Positions 9,367 to 17,051 of a DNA stretch of 46,833 bases are shown piece by piece. Below the pieces are notes generated by a model, which saw nothing but the letters and a program-made list of their open reading frames with translations, did no database searches and was not told where the DNA came from. The stretch is from positions 1 to 46,833 of the forward strand of contig NZ_AJLK01000140.1 of the NCBI RefSeq assembly GCF_000317205.1. Reading direction: 5' to 3'. The position numbers and the translations under genes were made by a program. The DNA is from Fischerella muscicola PCC 7414 (GTDB taxonomy: Bacteria > Cyanobacteriota > Cyanobacteriia > Cyanobacteriales > Nostocaceae). Within the stretch, counting starts at the first letter, position 1; each line of letters starts with the position of its first letter.

Positions 9367-10442
9367 GCTTCGACAGTTAAGCGGCTAGCCTTTGCTTTTT
9401 TTTTCTGCTCATTATTAGTTGATTCTAATATTTGGTTTTTATCCTTTACAAAACCAAATATCTCATTAACGATTTGTTCAGTAAAAAGTTGTTTTTTACC
9501 TTGTGTCAAAGTGTTAATAATCTTTTCTGCGCGGTGACGCAAGGCTCCTGTTAAAGCTGTACCGGATAAAATTGGTTTCAGTTCCTCGTCGCGTCTAGAT
9601 TTCAAATGAACGACATCAGGTGCTTTATCGGTGGAAGCTTGACCAGAACGAATTAACAGGGGACTTGCGAGGATGAATTTAGCTTCGATGGTTAGGCGAT
9701 CGCGTTTATCTTTTGCATCCAGTTGGACTTGGAGTGCTGTTTCAATTGATTTACTTATATTGGGTGATTTTGTGTAGGATTCTGCCCAATCACGATCTAG
9801 AGTTAACCATTGGAGACGTTGATTGGGGTTGGTCATATCAAATTCCCAAACTTGCCATTCTTCTACATGAGTGCGACCAAACCCCCGCCGCTTTTTCGTT
9901 CCGATACTAATTTCACCATGTTCTAGCCCTTTGAGAACAATTGCTAGTTCTCTAACTAATTGCTTCTTATTATTTTCCGCGTCAATCAACAATTCAAAAT
10001 AAAGGTCAAACTTTGTTCCAGCTTCTAGTAACTCTAAGTCATATTTTGCGCCAGGTTCGGCTGTCCTAGTAACGCTATTAATCTTGACACCGTCTCGCAG
10101 TTCTGCTTTGATATTTTCATTGCTGAGTGCATCATTTACTATTAGAGGACTTTGCTCACCCTCTTCATCACTACGCAGACAGCCAAATAAGAGCAATTCT
10201 TCTGTAGCACTATAACCATTTTGATACTCTCGCAAATAGTTCCGTAACGCTCCGGCAATAGATGAACCCATCAGTAAAGCTTTATCTTCTCTACTGTCTC
10301 GCAACAAAACTAAATCAGTATCACCATCAACATCACCGCTTCCTAAACAACTTGGAGTATTTAAAACCAAAGTGCCTTTTACTATAATGCGTTCGATTAT
10401 GTGGCGTTGATTACGATTTTTGAGGCGATCGCTACTCATCAA
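9360..10442 (-). CDS. Type III-D double-Cas7 (Csm3-like) RAMP protein, truncated in the second domain
   Basis: 360 residues. The first Cas7/RAMP domain (about 15-195) has the Csm3-type pattern LGSGDVDGDTDLVLL, GSSIAGALRNYLRE, LLLFGCL, a thumb segment DGVKINSVTRTAEPGAKYDL and a glycine-rich loop GTKKRRGFGR. A second Cas7 domain begins at about residue 250 (ASPLLIRSGQAS, then SGTALTGALRHRAEKI) but stops after about 110 residues at ASRLTVEAL. Immediately after the stop, sequence of a different RAMP gene begins in another frame, so the end is a deletion junction, not a natural C-terminus. In type III-D complexes such repeats form the crRNA-binding backbone. It overlaps csx10 by 4 nt (translational coupling). 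Confidence 0.75.
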   Translation of the reverse strand: MMSSDRLKNRNQRHIIERIIVKGTLVLNTPSCLGSGDVDGDTDLVLLRDSREDKALLMGSSIAGALRNYLREYQNGYSATEELLLFGCLRSDEEGEQSPLIVNDALSNENIKAELRDGVKINSVTRTAEPGAKYDLELLEAGTKFDLYFELLIDAENNKKQLVRELAIVLKGLEHGEISIGTKKRRGFGRTHVEEWQVWEFDMTNPNQRLQWLTLDRDWAESYTKSPNISKSIETALQVQLDAKDKRDRLTIEAKFILASPLLIRSGQASTDKAPDVVHLKSRRDEELKPILSGTALTGALRHRAEKIINTLTQGKKQLFTEQIVNEIFGFVKDKNQILESTNNEQKKKAKASRLTVEAL

Positions 10443-12064
10443 CTTTCCTCCTTCATTGCCTTTTTAGCCACAGCCATAATTAGACGCAGGGTATATTTTT
10501 CAACCAGCTTGTTGTTTCTTGCAAATTCATCTGTAATACTTCGCTCTATCTCAGCAACCCTGACTGCTAAATCCTGTGGATTGCTAATCCAAGACATAGG
10601 GTTACGCAGCCATTCATCGAGCTTTTGCTTCAGAGAATCTTTGTCTGCACCTATTTTTGCTCTTTCAAATTGACCTCTGGCATTAGCTGGTAAATTATCT
10701 AAAAGTGACAGTAACAAATCACAGTCACCAGTTGTTAGTGCCTGTCTTGCTACTAATTGCAAGCGTGATAGTTGACTATTGCTAATATTACCTTGTATTG
10801 CTAAACGTCCAATTTGTTTTTGCAATAATTCTTCTAGTTTTTGGTGTAGTAGTCTCTCAGCCATGTGTGCTGCTAAAGTACGTGATGGTTCTTGTTTTAA
10901 TGTCGGCTGACTAGTTAATTTAGTTGGTTTTGGATATACCTGGAAATGGGTTTCTTCTAACCAATTCACAACTACTCTGCCAAAACCTTCTACTCTTCGT
11001 TCTCCAATACCTTGAATTTCCAGTTGTTGAATCTGCTCTAGATTTAAGGAAATATTCTCAAAAACAAATACGCTTCCTGCTGTAAATGCTGGGACTTGAG
11101 GTAGAGGAAGTCCCCATTTACGATTAAATCCACCTACTAAAGTGTTATTAGTAAAACTTATTTTTGGCTGTAGTTCTACACCTAAAAATTTTTTTAGTTC
11201 TTTTATTAATGGTACTGGGACTTGATGTAGTGCTGACGGAGGAATTACGGCATATTGCCCCCACTCATCACGTAAAATTATGTCACTTAGCAGCGTAATT
11301 GTAAAACTGTCCCTATCAATACGGTCTTCAATTGGAATACTTACTTCATCCCAAGCGTCGTGACAATTTATCTCAGAAATTTTTGTATGTCCGTAACCTG
11401 CACTTTGAGAACCACCTAACCAAATATCTTGTGATTTATGGAGTAATTTTTTCAGAAAGTCTGCATCTGCTTCTTGGCAGAGGATGACAGCTTGAAACGT
11501 TTGTCCAGCATCAATTGCTTCGTAGCGAAAAATTTCCCCTTCACCTTTGAGTTGCTTGGTTTGAGGGTCGCGTTTAATTTGAGTAGAGTGTCCTTGTTTG
11601 CGATCGCGTTGATTGTGAATGTTAATCCGCCGTTTTTCTTTGTAAAATCTGACACAGCCACCTTCTTCTGTGCAAAAGTATTCACCCACAAACTTGGGGT
11701 TTTCTAGATCATCCCCTCTATAAAGACTGAAATCATAAACCCATATCGTTGAATCATCTGTTAATTCTGCATCCTTATCCTTAAACCAAGAACGGGGTAC
11801 AGGTAGCGTCCGTTTCCCTTGCTGACTTAGCAAATATGCATTTAGATAGCGCGTGCTTTTAGCATCAAAAAATAGGTGTTTGACTGTATCATTGCTCAAA
11901 TCAAGCTCTGATAATTGATGCTGCTTCATATAGCGACCAATTATCGCACCCCGAATCATGCTACCGGGAATAAAACTATAAGACACATCAGAATTTGGGT
12001 CGCCTTGAAATGAAGTAGCAAGCAGTGGTTGTTGAGTATGCAATGAAAAAGTAATTATCTTCAT
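10439..12064 (-). CDS. csx10: CRISPR type III-D RAMP protein Csx10 (Cas5-like)
   Basis: 541 residues, apparently intact. The N-terminal RAMP block matches Csx10: an opening strand LHTQQPLLATSFQGDPNSD, then SFIPGSMIRGAIIGRYMK. Glycine-rich loops occur at GGSQSAGYGHTKI (about 215-227) and GIGERRVEGFGRVVVNW (about 350-367). A long helical C-terminus (about 395-541) includes ISNSQLSRLQLV. In type III-D complexes Csx10 is the Cas5-group subunit that caps the crRNA 5' handle. The gene overlaps both neighbours by 4 nt (ATGA type), so it was the middle of a tightly coupled operon. It appears to be the best preserved effector gene here, yet no Cas10 partner is in the window. Confidence 0.85.
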   Translation of the reverse strand: MKIITFSLHTQQPLLATSFQGDPNSDVSYSFIPGSMIRGAIIGRYMKQHQLSELDLSNDTVKHLFFDAKSTRYLNAYLLSQQGKRTLPVPRSWFKDKDAELTDDSTIWVYDFSLYRGDDLENPKFVGEYFCTEEGGCVRFYKEKRRINIHNQRDRKQGHSTQIKRDPQTKQLKGEGEIFRYEAIDAGQTFQAVILCQEADADFLKKLLHKSQDIWLGGSQSAGYGHTKISEINCHDAWDEVSIPIEDRIDRDSFTITLLSDIILRDEWGQYAVIPPSALHQVPVPLIKELKKFLGVELQPKISFTNNTLVGGFNRKWGLPLPQVPAFTAGSVFVFENISLNLEQIQQLEIQGIGERRVEGFGRVVVNWLEETHFQVYPKPTKLTSQPTLKQEPSRTLAAHMAERLLHQKLEELLQKQIGRLAIQGNISNSQLSRLQLVARQALTTGDCDLLLSLLDNLPANARGQFERAKIGADKDSLKQKLDEWLRNPMSWISNPQDLAVRVAEIERSITDEFARNNKLVEKYTLRLIMAVAKKAMKEES

Positions 12065-12516
12065 GCAACTTTCTCCTGAATTTGACCAAAAAGGCTTACA
12101 TACCGTTGTGTAATTTCTTCTCCTGGATGATTATGTAGTGTACATCGCACATATCCTCGACCTCGATTGCGTCCACTTCCTACACGCCGAAGTGCTAGTA
12201 CCCCCACTGCTAAAATTGACAGCATTTCATCACTAGGTTGAGTTTCAAACAGTAAATCAGCTTTGAATTCAAGCTGGCGTATAACTACTCTGAAAGAACG
12301 TAAACTTCCTTTGTCCGCCGTACCAGTTTGGGAATCAATCGCAGTTTGGCGACGGATAGTAGTAAGAGATTCCAGAACTTCCTCCCTTGTCAATGTTTTG
12401 TCTTGAATTTGCCAAGCAACAGCTTCCCGTAAATCATCTGGTAAGCAAGCATCTCCTACGTGCATTGCTGCTATTGTTCCCAAAGTACTGCCGGGTGTAC
12501 CGAAAAGAGTGCTACT
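12061..12516 (-). pseudogene. Type III Cas7-like RAMP protein, N-terminus deleted
   Basis: The open stretch begins after a stop at 12519. It contains LFGTPGST, HVGDACLPDDLREAV, RRQTAIDSQTGTADKGSLRS and a terminal glycine-rich loop RRVGSGRNRGRGYVRCTL, i.e. the middle and C-terminal parts of a Csm3/Cas7 domain. A usable TTG at 12483 would give 140 residues, but roughly the first third of a normal Cas7 fold is missing. Similarity (LFG-x-x-GS) already starts upstream of that TTG, inside the 3' end of the CARF gene. This indicates that a deletion joined the two genes at about 12500-12520. The 3' end overlaps csx10 by 4 nt. Any product would lack the crRNA-binding N-terminal strands. Confidence 0.7.
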
Positions 12517-13694
12517 CTAGCTTCATCACCTCCCATTTGTTTCGCTCTAATATATGCTTCAAAAAGCTTACTCTTGCATAACTTTCTGTCATTACTCGTT
12601 GTACAAGAAATAGCAAAAAGTTGATAACCACGGGTAAACGCAATGTCAAACTGAAATCCATCTTCAGTATCCTTAAGAGGAATTTCAAAATTAAGTCCGT
12701 AGTCTGTTACCAAGTGACTATGAACAATATGATTGACTTGCTCTAACACATAATGTTCTAGCCATAAACCGTCTAGCCACTCGCAAAAATGTTTGAGTTT
12801 TTTAAAAATCTCCGTTTTCTGGACTTCTTGTAAAGAAAGTTGACTATCACTTGTAACAAAGCTTTCTTGATTAAAGGCTGCAACTATTTCTTTCGGTAAT
12901 TTTTCCAAACATGTTGATACTTCTTTCAAAGATGTTTCACTTTTCCACTCTCCCCAACTACCGTTTTGTTTCTTCTTACGTGCTTCTTGACAAAATATAT
13001 TTTGATACCAATCAAACCACTGTTTTTGTTTAGCCTCTTCTTGAAAAACATTGGCCAGTTCTATAGCTAAATTCGGTAATTGCGCTTGCTGTATAGGCTT
13101 TGGATCTAACTCCAAACCATGAAGCTGGAAGATTTTTACAAGTTTGACAGGTAATATATCTGGTTTGATTTTTAAGCGGATGCGCTCATTATCTTCTCTA
13201 TCGATGCACATCTCTAATTTGCGAGCGTCGAGATAGCTAAAAGTAATACCTTCACGCTTCTTGTATGTTTTATCTTTATATGTTTTATCTTTAATTTCTT
13301 CGTAAAACAATGTTCGGTAGGCGTGGGTGGACATCGCCTTTGTTCCGCCTGTATAATTTAGCCCTATTTTTCCGCTTTTAATGCTTTCTAGCTTTTCTCT
13401 AATTTCCGTTTGGATGTGATAAGCATCAGACTCATAATCATTGAGCGATCGCAATTCTACATCTTTAGAACTATTTGACTCACTTTTGAGAATATTTTGC
13501 AGCCGCTTTGCCTGTTCTACTGTATCCGCTGTGTGTACTAAATATGCAGTTCCACCATCATTCAACAACAGCTTTGCTGCAACATAGTTGGGCAGAGGAT
13601 TTTCACCAATCAGCAAAAACAGATGATCTACTTTATACTTGTCAAACTCAGACGTACTCACAGGGAGAATGTATCCGTTTTTCAAAAATGCCAT
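12471..13694 (-). CDS. CARF-domain putative nuclease, DUF1887 (Card1/Can2-like), C-terminus probably cut
   Basis: 407 residues. An N-terminal CARF fold shows GENPLPNYVAAKLLL (30-44) and the ligand-binding motif LNYTGGTKAM (112-121), characteristic of the DUF1887 group that binds cyclic tetra-adenylate made by Cas10. The C-terminal PD-(D/E)XK-like domain has E313, D350 and, on the third strand, AISCTT (361-366) in place of the canonical hydrophobic-(E/Q)-x-K; lysines K371 and K374 follow. The catalytic arrangement is therefore unusual. The protein ends at ALFSVHPAVLWEQ exactly where Cas7 sequence starts in another frame, so its natural tail is probably lost. It is first in the operon and divergent from a WYL-regulator relic. 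Confidence 0.75.
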   Translation of the reverse strand: MAFLKNGYILPVSTSEFDKYKVDHLFLLIGENPLPNYVAAKLLLNDGGTAYLVHTADTVEQAKRLQNILKSESNSSKDVELRSLNDYESDAYHIQTEIREKLESIKSGKIGLNYTGGTKAMSTHAYRTLFYEEIKDKTYKDKTYKKREGITFSYLDARKLEMCIDREDNERIRLKIKPDILPVKLVKIFQLHGLELDPKPIQQAQLPNLAIELANVFQEEAKQKQWFDWYQNIFCQEARKKKQNGSWGEWKSETSLKEVSTCLEKLPKEIVAAFNQESFVTSDSQLSLQEVQKTEIFKKLKHFCEWLDGLWLEHYVLEQVNHIVHSHLVTDYGLNFEIPLKDTEDGFQFDIAFTRGYQLFAISCTTSNDRKLCKSKLFEAYIRAKQMGGDEARVALFSVHPAVLWEQ

Positions 13695-13777
13695 ACCCAG
13701 TATTACACAGCATCGGAAATACCCCCTTCCGAATAACTGCTACCTTGGAAAGTACACCTGAGACATCTTAACTGACC

Positions 13778-13987
13778 GTGAATGCACTCTTCACCAACCC
13801 TCCGCACCCCAAACTTTTACAACAGCTAGCCAATGGCTCTCTAGGCCAAAGTCATAATCTCACTCGCGCCATGCGGCTTTGGGCATTGTTATGTTGGCTC
13901 TATAGTGATAAAGGACTTTCGATCAGTTTAGATATTGCCTCGCAGCGCAACGCTGATGGAACGCTACCTAGAAACTCCCACTTATGA
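13778..13987 (+). pseudogene. Remnant of a WYL-type CRISPR regulator (TIGR03985-like N-terminus)
   Basis: A 69-residue frame whose first part, HPKLLQQLANGSLGQSHNLT then RAMRLWALLCWLYS, resembles the N-terminus of the TIGR03985 proteins. These are WYL-domain regulators adjacent to cyanobacterial type III loci (Sll7009-like in Synechocystis). After about residue 45 the similarity stops and the frame closes; a full protein would exceed 400 residues. It is divergently placed, 83 bp from the CARF gene, which fits a regulator of the operon. The assignment rests on memory of the family, so confidence is moderate. Confidence 0.45.
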
Positions 13988-14150
13988 AGGGAAGCAATCC
14001 CTACATGTTAATTCACAGTCATCTTTGTATAATTACTACAAAAATTGTATATAAATGAGTAGAATTTGAACTTAATTTAAATTAGGTAATAAATAAAAAC
14101 ATCTAGTTCAATTAGATGCTTGGGTTTATCATTTTCTATGAGTTGTCCCT

Positions 14151-15029
14151 ATGAAAAACGCTTACGGTGCATCCTTGTGGACGAACGCAAAACCGAACTA
14201 CCGCCCCCAAGCATCCGACACCAGCATCGAAGCTGATATCTACATGTTTGGTCGATTGCGCCAACTATCGCTCAAACAAAGGGTAGAGATGTTCGCCACC
14301 CACAACCGGGGGGTAAAGAAACTCTGCCTTGCAGGGGTAAAAATGCGGCATCGAGGTGCGACTTTTGAAGAAATCCGCCTGCACTTCGCCCGTGCGGTGC
14401 TGGGGGAGAAATACGATCCCAGTTTCCAACCCAAAGGAGGTGATGAAACAATTTGGATTCAAGACTCTATTGCGCTTGCTGGCGAACTCCACTCCTTCTT
14501 GGAGTCGGTTAATATCCCCTACTACGTCAGTGGCGGCGTCGCTAGTTCGATTCATGGGGAAGCCCGTTCAACACGGGATTTAGACTTGGTAATAAAGGCG
14601 CACGTGAGTCAAATTGACCTATTGGTGACGACTTTAGAAGCAGCAGGTTACTACTGTCCCGGCGGGGCGGTTGAGGATCTGAAGCTGGGGCGAGAAAGAA
14701 TGCTCAATATCACGCACACGGAAACGATCGCCAACGCTGACCTATACGTGACGGACAATTCACCGTTTGCAGCATCGCAAATGGCGCGGCGGCAGTTACT
14801 TGATGTTGAGGGAATGCCCGCCTTTTGGGTAATCTCACCTGAAGACTTGGTGCTGCAAAAACTGCATTGGGGAAGGGGAAGCCAATCGGAAAAACAGTGG
14901 CGTGACGTACTGGGGATAATTAAACTCCAAGCCGAAAATCTCGACTACGACTATCTTACCGAGTGGGCGGAACGGTTGAAACTGGTTGATGCGTTGATAA
15001 TGGCATTCACTGAGGCTGGAGTTTTGTAG
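14151..15029 (+). CDS. Nucleotidyltransferase-fold protein (AbiEii/DUF1814-like)
   Basis: 292 residues in two parts. Residues about 30-100 form a charged helical region (LSLKQRVEMFATHNRGVKKL, FEEIRLHFARAVLGEKY). Residues about 105-292 form a nucleotidyltransferase fold with the signature YYVSGGVASSIHGEARSTRD followed by LDLVI: the Gly-Gly/Ser element and the DLD pair expected to bind metal. The C-terminus has SPEDLVLQKLHW and QWRDVLGII, typical of AbiEii/DUF1814-like toxins of type IV systems. No separate antitoxin gene is adjacent; the N-terminal segment might take that part, but this is inference. The first about 25 residues are low in similarity signal, so the true start may be downstream. 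Confidence 0.65.
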   Translation: MKNAYGASLWTNAKPNYRPQASDTSIEADIYMFGRLRQLSLKQRVEMFATHNRGVKKLCLAGVKMRHRGATFEEIRLHFARAVLGEKYDPSFQPKGGDETIWIQDSIALAGELHSFLESVNIPYYVSGGVASSIHGEARSTRDLDLVIKAHVSQIDLLVTTLEAAGYYCPGGAVEDLKLGRERMLNITHTETIANADLYVTDNSPFAASQMARRQLLDVEGMPAFWVISPEDLVLQKLHWGRGSQSEKQWRDVLGIIKLQAENLDYDYLTEWAERLKLVDALIMAFTEAGVL

Positions 15030-15388
15030 TGATGTGATGGCAGGAAGTGCCCAACTTTTTGTGATCTTACTGTTGTAGAAAGTACAGCAAAGTATTTTCG
15101 TTTCAACTATTTTTGACTATTTTTTTTGTAATTAATAATTTTATGAATCAAAATAACTGTTCGGGATTGTGACCAGTGTTTTGAATTTTGTGAAAAGCAC
15201 CTTCCACACGCTGACGAACACGACAGATGAAGCGCTTCAAATTTTAGTCTGTGAAGCGTGCTGATCATTGGGAACATATTCCAGGCATACCACTTTCATA
15301 CCAATTAAAGGCTGAAAATGGTACTTCTTTACCTTGTCTGCTAAATTAGGAGAATGATTGAAGCTTGCTTAGAGTAAGCTTTCTTCAA
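15030..15388. other. Intergenic region with a transposase relic
   Basis: Besides the small transposase-like relic entered separately, it carries a hairpin with an internal loop at 15358-15388 (outer arms TTGAAG/CTTCAA). This lies directly 3' of the minus-strand tRNA and may be a processing or termination element. Confidence 0.4.
15148..15243 (-). pseudogene. Transposase C-terminal fragment, possibly IS982-like
   Basis: A short open stretch on the minus strand reads KRFICRVRQRVEGAFHKIQN then TGHNPEQLF before a stop. The pattern R-x-R-V-E-x-x-F-x-x-I-Q-N-T-G-x-N-x-E is what I associate with IS982-family transposase C-termini. Only about 30 residues remain, and no terminal inverted repeats are evident. 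Confidence 0.4.
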
Positions 15389-15462
15389 TCGGAGCGGCGG
15401 GATTTGAACCCACGACCTCCACTACCCCAAAGTGGCGCGCTACCAAGCTGCGCTACGCCCCG
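15389..15462 (-). tRNA. trnP-GGG: tRNA-Pro (anticodon GGG)
   Basis: 74 nt including discriminator A73. The acceptor stem pairs CGGGGCG with CGCTCCG, with one G-U. The D arm GCGC...GCGC contains GCTTGGTA. The anticodon stem CCACT/AGTGG encloses loop TTGGGGT, giving anticodon GGG, which reads Pro CCC and CCU. The T arm contains GGTTCAAATCC. CCA is not encoded. Confidence 0.93.
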
Positions 15463-15544
15463 GACACAACAATTCACAATCTGGAATTGTTTTAGTCAAC
15501 CTCCTAATTATAGCAATCAGACCTGGAAAAATCAATCAGTCTAC

Positions 15545-15910
15545 TCAAAAAACTTTTAGCATTCCCGCAGCTTGCAATAAACCCGGAACAGCCGCAGCAC
15601 TCCACTTCCCTTCTGCACAACGATTTGTGTTGAGGATAAAACGCAGACTGTAGGCGCGGGGATAACCTTCTACTTCCATCCATAACAAATCACTTTCGGC
15701 TTCGCAGGCAATTTTTTCTTCATCCATTAATTCTGACGTCAGCTGCTGCATTGTATCTGCTAACTGCAACAGTAGCCGACAAAAATCATTTAATTCTGCT
15801 TCTGTTAATTCTATTGCCCAATCATCTGTACCCACCAAACCCTTAAATTCTGGCGCAGATGGGTTCCAACCGATACGCCAACCAGATCCACTTTTGATGA
15901 GACGTTCCAT
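15545..15910 (-). CDS. DUF1818 family protein (cyanobacterial)
   Basis: 121 residues matching the cyanobacteria-specific DUF1818 family over its full length: MERLIKSGSGWRIGWNPSAP at the N-terminus, GTDDWAIELTEAELNDFCRL in the middle, and a C-terminal WSAAAVPGLLQA. It is acidic and soluble, with no signal peptide. The molecular function of the family is unknown; it occurs in nearly all cyanobacteria and some chloroplast-bearing lineages. The upstream 60 bp are a TTGGTTG-type short repeat. Confidence 0.85.
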   Translation of the reverse strand: MERLIKSGSGWRIGWNPSAPEFKGLVGTDDWAIELTEAELNDFCRLLLQLADTMQQLTSELMDEEKIACEAESDLLWMEVEGYPRAYSLRFILNTNRCAEGKWSAAAVPGLLQAAGMLKVF

Positions 15911-15975
15911 AACTTATGTTGGTTGTTGGTTGTTGATTGTTGGTTGTTCCAAACAACAAACAAAAAACAACCACT
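15911..15975. repeat. TTGGTTG/CAACAA-type short tandem repeat
   Basis: Degenerate repeats of TTGGTTGTTGG followed by CAAACAACAAACAA. Similar runs recur at 20326-20369, inside the gene at 30698 and at 29414-29435. Such heptamer-like repeats are common in Nostocales intergenic DNA. Confidence 0.6.
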
Positions 15976-15977
15976 AA

Positions 15978-16496
15978 CTAATTTTGACTAAAAGCATTAA
16001 CTAATGCTTGCACTAAAGCATTTCGTTGCTGGCGGGTGAGGCGGCGAATGGCAGCGCGATCGCTTGCAAAGGGATTTTGTCGTAAAGTATCCTTACCTGG
16101 ATACGATGATTCATACATTACTTCATTTGCATCCAGGTAATCAGCCAAAGTCAATTTCCAATCTAGCCGATAATTTGGCGCACGCCCCTTAACATAGACG
16201 TGATACTGAATCATGCGGCTAACTAGAGTATTGCTTTCGGCGACTTTCCCTGTTTGTTTGCTGATGTATTGGTTTTCTTTTGGTAAATCAGGCAGTTGTT
16301 TGTACACCTGCTGCCAAACATCAGTTGATGGGACTCTTTGGGCATAGGCAGGTGAGGTGGAGAGTAAATTAGTATGGATAGATTGGTTTTGTTCTAAGCC
16401 AAACCAAAACACACCTAACATTAACATACACCCCACCCCCCTGAAAAAGTGGGGAGTAGAGAATGCCCGCCAAAGCTTGAGCATAGTACACCGCAC
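15978..16496 (-). CDS. Secreted conserved cyanobacterial protein, unknown function
   Basis: 172 residues. The N-terminus is a signal peptide or anchor (GVGCMLMLGVFWFGL, about 20-34) with a possible cleavage near SPAYA-Q (about 48-53). The mature part has TDVWQQVYKQLPDLPKENQY, a central DYLDANEVMYESSYPG and a C-terminal RQQRNALVQALVNAFSQN. I have seen this pattern in conserved hypothetical proteins of cyanobacteria. No catalytic motif is visible. The start may be the second Met (residue 5). It lies just 3' of rpoZ in the same direction. Confidence 0.6.
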   Translation of the reverse strand: MRCTMLKLWRAFSTPHFFRGVGCMLMLGVFWFGLEQNQSIHTNLLSTSPAYAQRVPSTDVWQQVYKQLPDLPKENQYISKQTGKVAESNTLVSRMIQYHVYVKGRAPNYRLDWKLTLADYLDANEVMYESSYPGKDTLRQNPFASDRAAIRRLTRQQRNALVQALVNAFSQN

Positions 16497-16515
16497 CTTA
16501 TTAAAATTAATTTAT

Positions 16516-16752
16516 CTATACTTCTCCGATAATTTCTGGTTGAGTCAGTTCGTCTGACATTTCAATGATTGCCCTCAGCACTGGCTTCATCATCACATCA
16601 TCATTACTCTCGAAGTCTTCATAACGCCGACGCTTAGCGCGATTTGCCACCTGAACCGTAATACGGTAGCGATTTGAAGCTGCACTAATCAAATCTTCCG
16701 CACGATGCATAATTTGGGTTTGGGTTGTCTCGAACTTAGAACGCTTTAGCAT
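16516..16752 (-). CDS. rpoZ: DNA-directed RNA polymerase omega subunit
   Basis: 78 residues, full length for the cyanobacterial omega subunit. Characteristic segments are [40 protein letters not shown] and [20 protein letters not shown]. Omega wraps the beta' C-terminus and aids RNA polymerase assembly and sigma selection. The gene precedes the secreted protein at 16496 by 19 nt on the same strand, so they probably share a transcript. Confidence 0.93.
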   Translation of the reverse strand: MLKRSKFETTQTQIMHRAEDLISAASNRYRITVQVANRAKRRRYEDFESNDDVMMKPVLRAIIEMSDELTQPEIIGEV

Positions 16753-17051
16753 ATTTACTGGTTCTTTGGGTCTTTTTTAGTTTAGCAGTATTGTCATTTG
16801 CCATTGATTAGACTTCTTGTAGAAGTCGGGGAAAAGGTTAAAGAGATTAAAAATCCTTTCACCTTTACCGAAACTGCCTTGAAAATGGGTGTAGGGGTAT
16901 AAGGGTGTAAGGATGCAAGCAGATGAAATTTTCATACCCTCGTTGTGAATTATATTCATGGAGTCTCTTGCAAAACTAAAATTTTGCAAGATTTCTAATG
17001 AACTACTTTATACTTTCTGAGGTCTAAGCAACCAAGTATAGCCATACATCT

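Noticed and set aside
7675-14150. Search for a CRISPR repeat-spacer array near the cas-like genes
   Set aside because: No regularly spaced direct repeats of 25-40 bp were seen on either side of the operon or elsewhere in the window.
15365-15559. Short frame reading RRDLNPRPPLPQSGA
   Set aside because: This is the well-known spurious translation antisense to a tRNA gene; the DNA is tRNA-Pro.
16777-16989. 70-codon minus-strand frame upstream of rpoZ
   Set aside because: No motif, no ribosome site, and biased AT-rich composition; probably leader or promoter sequence of rpoZ.
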